A stretch of DNA of 64,000 nucleotides from positions 95 to 64,094 of the forward strand of contig AYSC01000009.1 of NCBI GenBank assembly GCA_000503195.1, given 5' to 3'. This document shows positions 60,222 to 64,000 of the stretch, one piece after another. How positions within the stretch are numbered: position 1 is the stretch's first letter; every line of letters starts with the position of its first letter. The notes below the pieces were generated by a model, which saw only the letters and a program-made list of their open reading frames with translations, did no database searches and had not been told where the DNA came from. The translations under genes were made by a program, and so were the position numbers. The stretch is from Blastomonas sp. CACIA14H2. Lineage in GTDB: Bacteria; Pseudomonadota; Alphaproteobacteria; Sphingomonadales; Sphingomonadaceae.

Positions 60222-62273
60222 ATGAGAAGGAAGCCGTTCAATCCGTTCGAGGCCGCGATCTGGAAGCGGCTGGCAGAAACCATGCTGGTCGAGCCGTCGC
60301 GCATGGCGATCACACCGCAGCAGGTGGTCGACAATCTCCAGGGCATTTTCGGCAATATCGAGGGGAACACGCCGCGCGATACCGCGCTGTCGGTGATCGC
60401 GACCTGGGTCGTGCTCGGCGGCCCGATCTGGCATTTCGCGCCGCGCTCGTTCCGCATCTGGCGGATCGAAAGGCGGCTGAAGAACAGCCGGGTCGATCTC
60501 TTCCAGGACATGGCGCGCATCCGCGGCATTGTTTACGCCGGCTATTACGGTCACTGGATCGACCAGGACGACGCCAATGTCAGCGACGCGGCAGCCGAGG
60601 ACGCCAACCGCGCCAACCCGGTGTTCAACGCGATCGGCTTCACCCTGCCCCGCCACCGCACGCGCGCGGGCACGCCCGACGATCCGCTGATCACCGAGCA
60701 TACCGGCAACGACCTGCCCTATACCGTCTTTGTCGGCGAGGAAGCGATCCCCGACAGCGTCGAGGTGGTGGTGATCGGATCGGGCGCGGGCGGCGCGGTC
60801 GCGGCCTCGAACCTCGCCGATCAGGGCTATGAAGTGCTGGTGGTCGAGGCCGGGCCCTATCTGCCGAGCGCGCGGATGACCCCCAACGAGGCGCACATGT
60901 CCTCGTCGCTGTTCAAGGATGGCGCGATCCAGACCACGCGCAATCGCGACATCATCGTCTTCCAGGGGCGCACCGTCGGCGGCTCCACCGTCGTCAACAA
61001 CGGCATCTGCCTCAGGCTGGCGCGCGAGGGTGAGACGCACCCCGATGCGCATGACGTGCTGGCACACTGGCGCAGCATCGGTGCGCCGGTCGACGAGGAC
61101 GCGCTCGAAGCCGCCTATTGCCGGGTCGAGACGCGGCTGGGCGTGCACGAGATCGACCGAAGGCTCGGTCGCAACAACGGCACGCGGCTTCTCCAAGGTT
61201 GGGATGCCTATGCGGCCGGCTCGTCCGATCCGCTCGATGCGCGCGCGGTTACCGGCTGGTTCCGCAAGAACTGGGGGCAGAAGAACGAGCCCAATGCGTG
61301 CGTGTCGTGCGGCTATTGCAACACCGGCTGCCCCTATGGCCGCAAGAAGGCGATGCCAGAGAGCTTCCTGCGCCACGCGACGCTCCACGCCCCGCGCAAG
61401 GCGCGCATCCTCGCGCATGCCGCCGTGTCGCATATCGGCTGGTCCGGTCGTGACGATCAGGGGCGCAAGGTAGCCTCCTCGGTGCAGGTGCTGCTGCCCG
61501 ACGGCCGCGCGAAGACGATCCGCGTCACCAAGGGCGTCGTCGTCGCTGCGGGCACGATCGCGTCGAGCAACATCCTCTCGGCAAGCGGCATCGAAGGGAC
61601 CGGCAAGGGCATCTCGCTCAACATTGCCTGCCCGGTCCCGGCGCTGATGCCGGGTCCGGTCAACGCCTGGGACGAGGACCAGATGGCGACCTTTGTCGAC
61701 CGCGCCGATTTCCTGATCGAGAGCCATTTCCAGCCGCCAATGAGCATGGCCTCGCTGGTACCCGGCTGGTTCGACGAGCATTTCCGGCGGATGCTCAACT
61801 ATAACCGGCTCGCCTCGGCGGGCGTGCTGTTCCCGGCGGACCGGCGCGGCACGATCAGGAAGGGCAAGCTCGGCTTCGAGCTCGAGCAGAGTGATCTCGC
61901 GGTCCTGCGCCGAGCGCTCGCGACGCTGACCAAGGTGCATTTCCGCGGCGGTGCGGAGGAAGTCTACCCGGCGCTGCTGCACGGCGAAACGCTGGCGCGC
62001 GGCATGAGCGATGCGGAGATCGACCGGTTCTTCGAGGAGAATATCGAGGAGCCCGATGACGTGGTGCTGTCGTCGAGCCATCCGCATGGCGGCAATGCGA
62101 TCCATGCCGATCCGGCCAGGGGCGTCGTCGATCTCGACCAGCGCGTGCACGGCGTGGCGAACGTGCTGGTCACCGATGCGAGCGTGATGCCGAGCTGCAT
62201 CCGCGTCAACGCGCAGCTCACCACGATGGCGATGTCGGACCGGGTCACGCACGGCAAGCGCGTTTTCGGCTGA
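60222..62273 (+). CDS. GMC-family flavoprotein with ferredoxin-like Cys motif
   Basis: The 683-residue protein has an N-terminal region of about 175 residues, then the FAD-binding VVVIGSGAGGAVAASNLA (about 182-199), VVEAGPYL, GGSTVVNNGICLR and a C-terminal GMC domain with SSHPHGGNAIHADP (catalytic His) and NVLVTDASVMPSCI. The layout matches the long-chain-alcohol oxidase branch of GMC oxidoreductases, so an alcohol or sterol substrate is possible. Cysteines at about 360, 363, 366 and 370 (CVSCGYCNTGCPYG) fit CX2CX2CX3CP, the [4Fe-4S] ferredoxin pattern. The start (ATG 60222) follows an 89-bp leader. Confidence 0.9.
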   Translation: MRRKPFNPFEAAIWKRLAETMLVEPSRMAITPQQVVDNLQGIFGNIEGNTPRDTALSVIATWVVLGGPIWHFAPRSFRIWRIERRLKNSRVDLFQDMARIRGIVYAGYYGHWIDQDDANVSDAAAEDANRANPVFNAIGFTLPRHRTRAGTPDDPLITEHTGNDLPYTVFVGEEAIPDSVEVVVIGSGAGGAVAASNLADQGYEVLVVEAGPYLPSARMTPNEAHMSSSLFKDGAIQTTRNRDIIVFQGRTVGGSTVVNNGICLRLAREGETHPDAHDVLAHWRSIGAPVDEDALEAAYCRVETRLGVHEIDRRLGRNNGTRLLQGWDAYAAGSSDPLDARAVTGWFRKNWGQKNEPNACVSCGYCNTGCPYGRKKAMPESFLRHATLHAPRKARILAHAAVSHIGWSGRDDQGRKVASSVQVLLPDGRAKTIRVTKGVVVAAGTIASSNILSASGIEGTGKGISLNIACPVPALMPGPVNAWDEDQMATFVDRADFLIESHFQPPMSMASLVPGWFDEHFRRMLNYNRLASAGVLFPADRRGTIRKGKLGFELEQSDLAVLRRALATLTKVHFRGGAEEVYPALLHGETLARGMSDAEIDRFFEENIEEPDDVVLSSSHPHGGNAIHADPARGVVDLDQRVHGVANVLVTDASVMPSCIRVNAQLTTMAMSDRVTHGKRVFG

Positions 62274-62287
62274 CTGGGGTTAGTGCG

Positions 62288-64000
62288 TCAGAGCCCCTGG
62301 CGCTTCTTGGTCGCGAGGCTCGCGGTCGCCTTCCAAGGCGCGTCGGGCCAGTGGTGGCGCGGATAGCGGCCGCGCATGTCCTTGGCGACATCGCGCCAGC
62401 TGCCGCGCCAGAAGCCGGGCAGATCGCGCGTCGTCTGGATCGGGCGGCCCGCCGGCGAGGTGAGCGACAGGACCAGCGGGATGCGGTTCCGCCCAACGGT
62501 GGGATGCTCGTCGAGACCGTACAACGCCTGCACGCGCAGTTCGACCGTGGGGCCTGCGGTCGCGGCATAATCGATCGCGTGGCGCGTGCCTGCGGGGCTG
62601 GCGAACTCGGCGGGCGCGATCCGCTCGATCGCCTGCATCGCATCCCAGCCCGCCAGGCCCTGCAACGCATTGTGGAGATCGCCTGCGCTCAGCGCGCCCA
62701 GCGAGCGCTTGCCCGCCAGCAGCGGCGCGAGCCAGTCCTCCAACGTTTCGAGCAGCTGCGCCTCGTCCAGCGCCTCGACCCCGGCGAACGCGGCGCGCTG
62801 GCGCAGCGCCAGCGCCTTGTCGCCCCAGTCGAGCAGCGTCAGGCCATGATCGCGCACCCCTTGTAGCAACGCCGCCAGCACCGCATCGGCATCGGGCGCG
62901 GGATCGGGCGCGCTCGCCAGCCGGATCGCGCCCAGCCGCCGCTCGAGCCGCGCCTCGACGCGCCTGCTCTCCGCGACGAAATCGCATCGGCTGACGCGTT
63001 CGATCCGCTCCGCGAGATACGCCTCGACATCCGCCGGATCGAGCGCAAAGGCGCTCAGGATGCGCGCATCCGCCGCCTTGCCCTGAACCTCGCCGATCGC
63101 CAGCCATGGCGCGGTGATCAGCGGCGAGGCCGGATCGAGCCGGAAGCTGCGTCCGCCCGCGCTCGCCCAGGTCTCGCCTGAAGCATCGCGGCGCTTCGCC
63201 ACCCGGTCGGGATAGGCGAAGGCGAGCAGCACCGGTGGTGGCGCATCGCGCGGCGTGCCGGCGCTCACCTGCCGTTCGGCCAGCTTTGCCCAGCGTTCGG
63301 CGAGCTTGCGCGATTTCGATGCGCGCTCGCTCCGGTCGTTGCGCCAACGGGCGAGCCGCGTATCGAGATCGTCGCCCTGCCCGCCCAACCCACGCTCCTG
63401 CAGCAGCAGCGCGATTTCCGCAGCGCGCATCGCGCACCCGGCCTCCGCGCCCTTCAGCAGCATCGCGGCCAGATGCGGCGGTAGCGGCAGCGCGGCGATC
63501 GACCGGCCCAGCGGCGTGATCGACCCGCCCGCTTCGACCGCGTCCAGCGCGATCAGCCGCTTGCGCGCCTCGGCCAGCAACGGCGCGGGCGGCGGATCGA
63601 GCCAGTTGAGCCGCGCCGGATCGCTCTCGCCCCAGGCGGCGCATTGCAGGACCAGCGGGGCAAGATCGCTATCCAGGATTTCGGGCGGATCGAAGCGCGG
63701 CAGCCCGCCGGTCGCCGCCTCTTCCCACAGCCGATAGGCGACGCCCGGCCCCTGGCGCGCGGCGCGCCCTGCGCGCTGCGTGGCGGCGGCCTGGCTCGCG
63801 CGCTCGGTCACCAGCCGCGTGGTGGCGGCGAGCGGATCATAGCGTGCCCGACGGGCTAGCCCGCTATCGACGACGATCCGCACGCCGTCGATGGTGAGGC
63901 TGGTCTCGGCGATGCTGGTGGCGAGGATGACCTTGCGCCGCCCCTCGCGATCGCGGCGGATCGCGGCGCGTTGCTCGACCGGGGTGAGCGTGCCGTGCAG
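62288..64000 (-). CDS. hrpB: ATP-dependent helicase HrpB, C-terminal part (truncated by window edge)
   Basis: The reading frame is open from position 64000 (571 residues) and the 5' part lies beyond the window. The visible portion begins in the second RecA-like domain (ATSIAETSLTIDGVRIVVDS, helicase motif V-like) and continues through QRAGRAARQGPGVAYRLWEE (motif VI), the winged-helix/ratchet region and the HrpB C-terminal domain (RNRIPLVLSLTSPAGRPIQT; WRDVAKDMRGRYPRHHWPD). HrpB is a DEAH-box RNA helicase of unsettled role. Converges with the GMC gene, 14 bp apart. Confidence 0.95.
   Translation of the reverse strand: MHGTLTPVEQRAAIRRDREGRRKVILATSIAETSLTIDGVRIVVDSGLARRARYDPLAATTRLVTERASQAAATQRAGRAARQGPGVAYRLWEEAATGGLPRFDPPEILDSDLAPLVLQCAAWGESDPARLNWLDPPPAPLLAEARKRLIALDAVEAGGSITPLGRSIAALPLPPHLAAMLLKGAEAGCAMRAAEIALLLQERGLGGQGDDLDTRLARWRNDRSERASKSRKLAERWAKLAERQVSAGTPRDAPPPVLLAFAYPDRVAKRRDASGETWASAGGRSFRLDPASPLITAPWLAIGEVQGKAADARILSAFALDPADVEAYLAERIERVSRCDFVAESRRVEARLERRLGAIRLASAPDPAPDADAVLAALLQGVRDHGLTLLDWGDKALALRQRAAFAGVEALDEAQLLETLEDWLAPLLAGKRSLGALSAGDLHNALQGLAGWDAMQAIERIAPAEFASPAGTRHAIDYAATAGPTVELRVQALYGLDEHPTVGRNRIPLVLSLTSPAGRPIQTTRDLPGFWRGSWRDVAKDMRGRYPRHHWPDAPWKATASLATKKRQGL

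Overview
The window is high-GC, densely coded chromosomal DNA from an alphaproteobacterium, most likely a member of Sphingomonadales. Supporting signs are the ctaC-ctaD-ctaB-ctaG-ctaE oxidase cluster leading into thrC, the pyrE/pdxJ/acpS/lepB and hom/glpX neighbourhoods, an RcnB-family protein, many ATGA-type gene overlaps, and palindromic intergenic repeats of the kind common in sphingomonads. I saw no tRNA, rRNA, CRISPR array, transposase or prophage module.

Layout. 1-9.6 kb: mscL; a lemA/TPM operon; a NUDIX hydrolase; rimK with a RimB-like retropepsin; gdhA; an SRPBCC protein; a metallo-beta-lactamase-fold hydrolase; and a divergent S24 repressor / small Cro-like protein pair around a palindromic operator. 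9.6-21 kb: the standout region, a minus-strand operon-like run holding a membrane-anchored pentaheme cytochrome c, a lipoprotein with two HbpS-like domains, a predicted outer-membrane beta-barrel, a 1425-residue decaheme cytochrome fused to an LVIVD-type propeller, and a small unknown gene. A three-TM cyclic-nucleotide-binding protein is transcribed divergently from it. 21-25.4 kb: fasciclin lipoprotein, a FolM-like reductase with folB, a methyltransferase and thrC. 25.5-33 kb: aa3-type cytochrome c oxidase structural and assembly genes. 33-37 kb: pyrE, a serine hydrolase, pdxJ, acpS, lepB. 37-48.3 kb: a nucleotidyltransferase, hom, DUF808, glpX, a LytTR regulator, nadC, RNase T2, an MFS exporter, a PmtA-like methyltransferase and rpoZ. 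48.3-49.4 kb: a repeat nest around a low-GC orphan gene. 49.4-64 kb: ettA, an M28 peptidase, an RcnB-like protein, a D-2-hydroxyacid dehydrogenase, an unusual Amt-family transporter, lepA, a DAG-kinase-like protein, a phosphoesterase, a GMC oxidoreductase with a ferredoxin-like cysteine motif, and the C-terminal part of hrpB running off the end.

The gene set describes an aerobic heterotroph with a standard aa3 terminal oxidase. The multiheme/beta-barrel/lipoprotein cluster looks like a periplasm-to-surface electron conduit or a secreted multiheme redox enzyme system. Its substrate cannot be read from the sequence, and it is the best candidate here for an undescribed system. The S24/Cro-like switch and the recurring palindromic elements are secondary points of interest.
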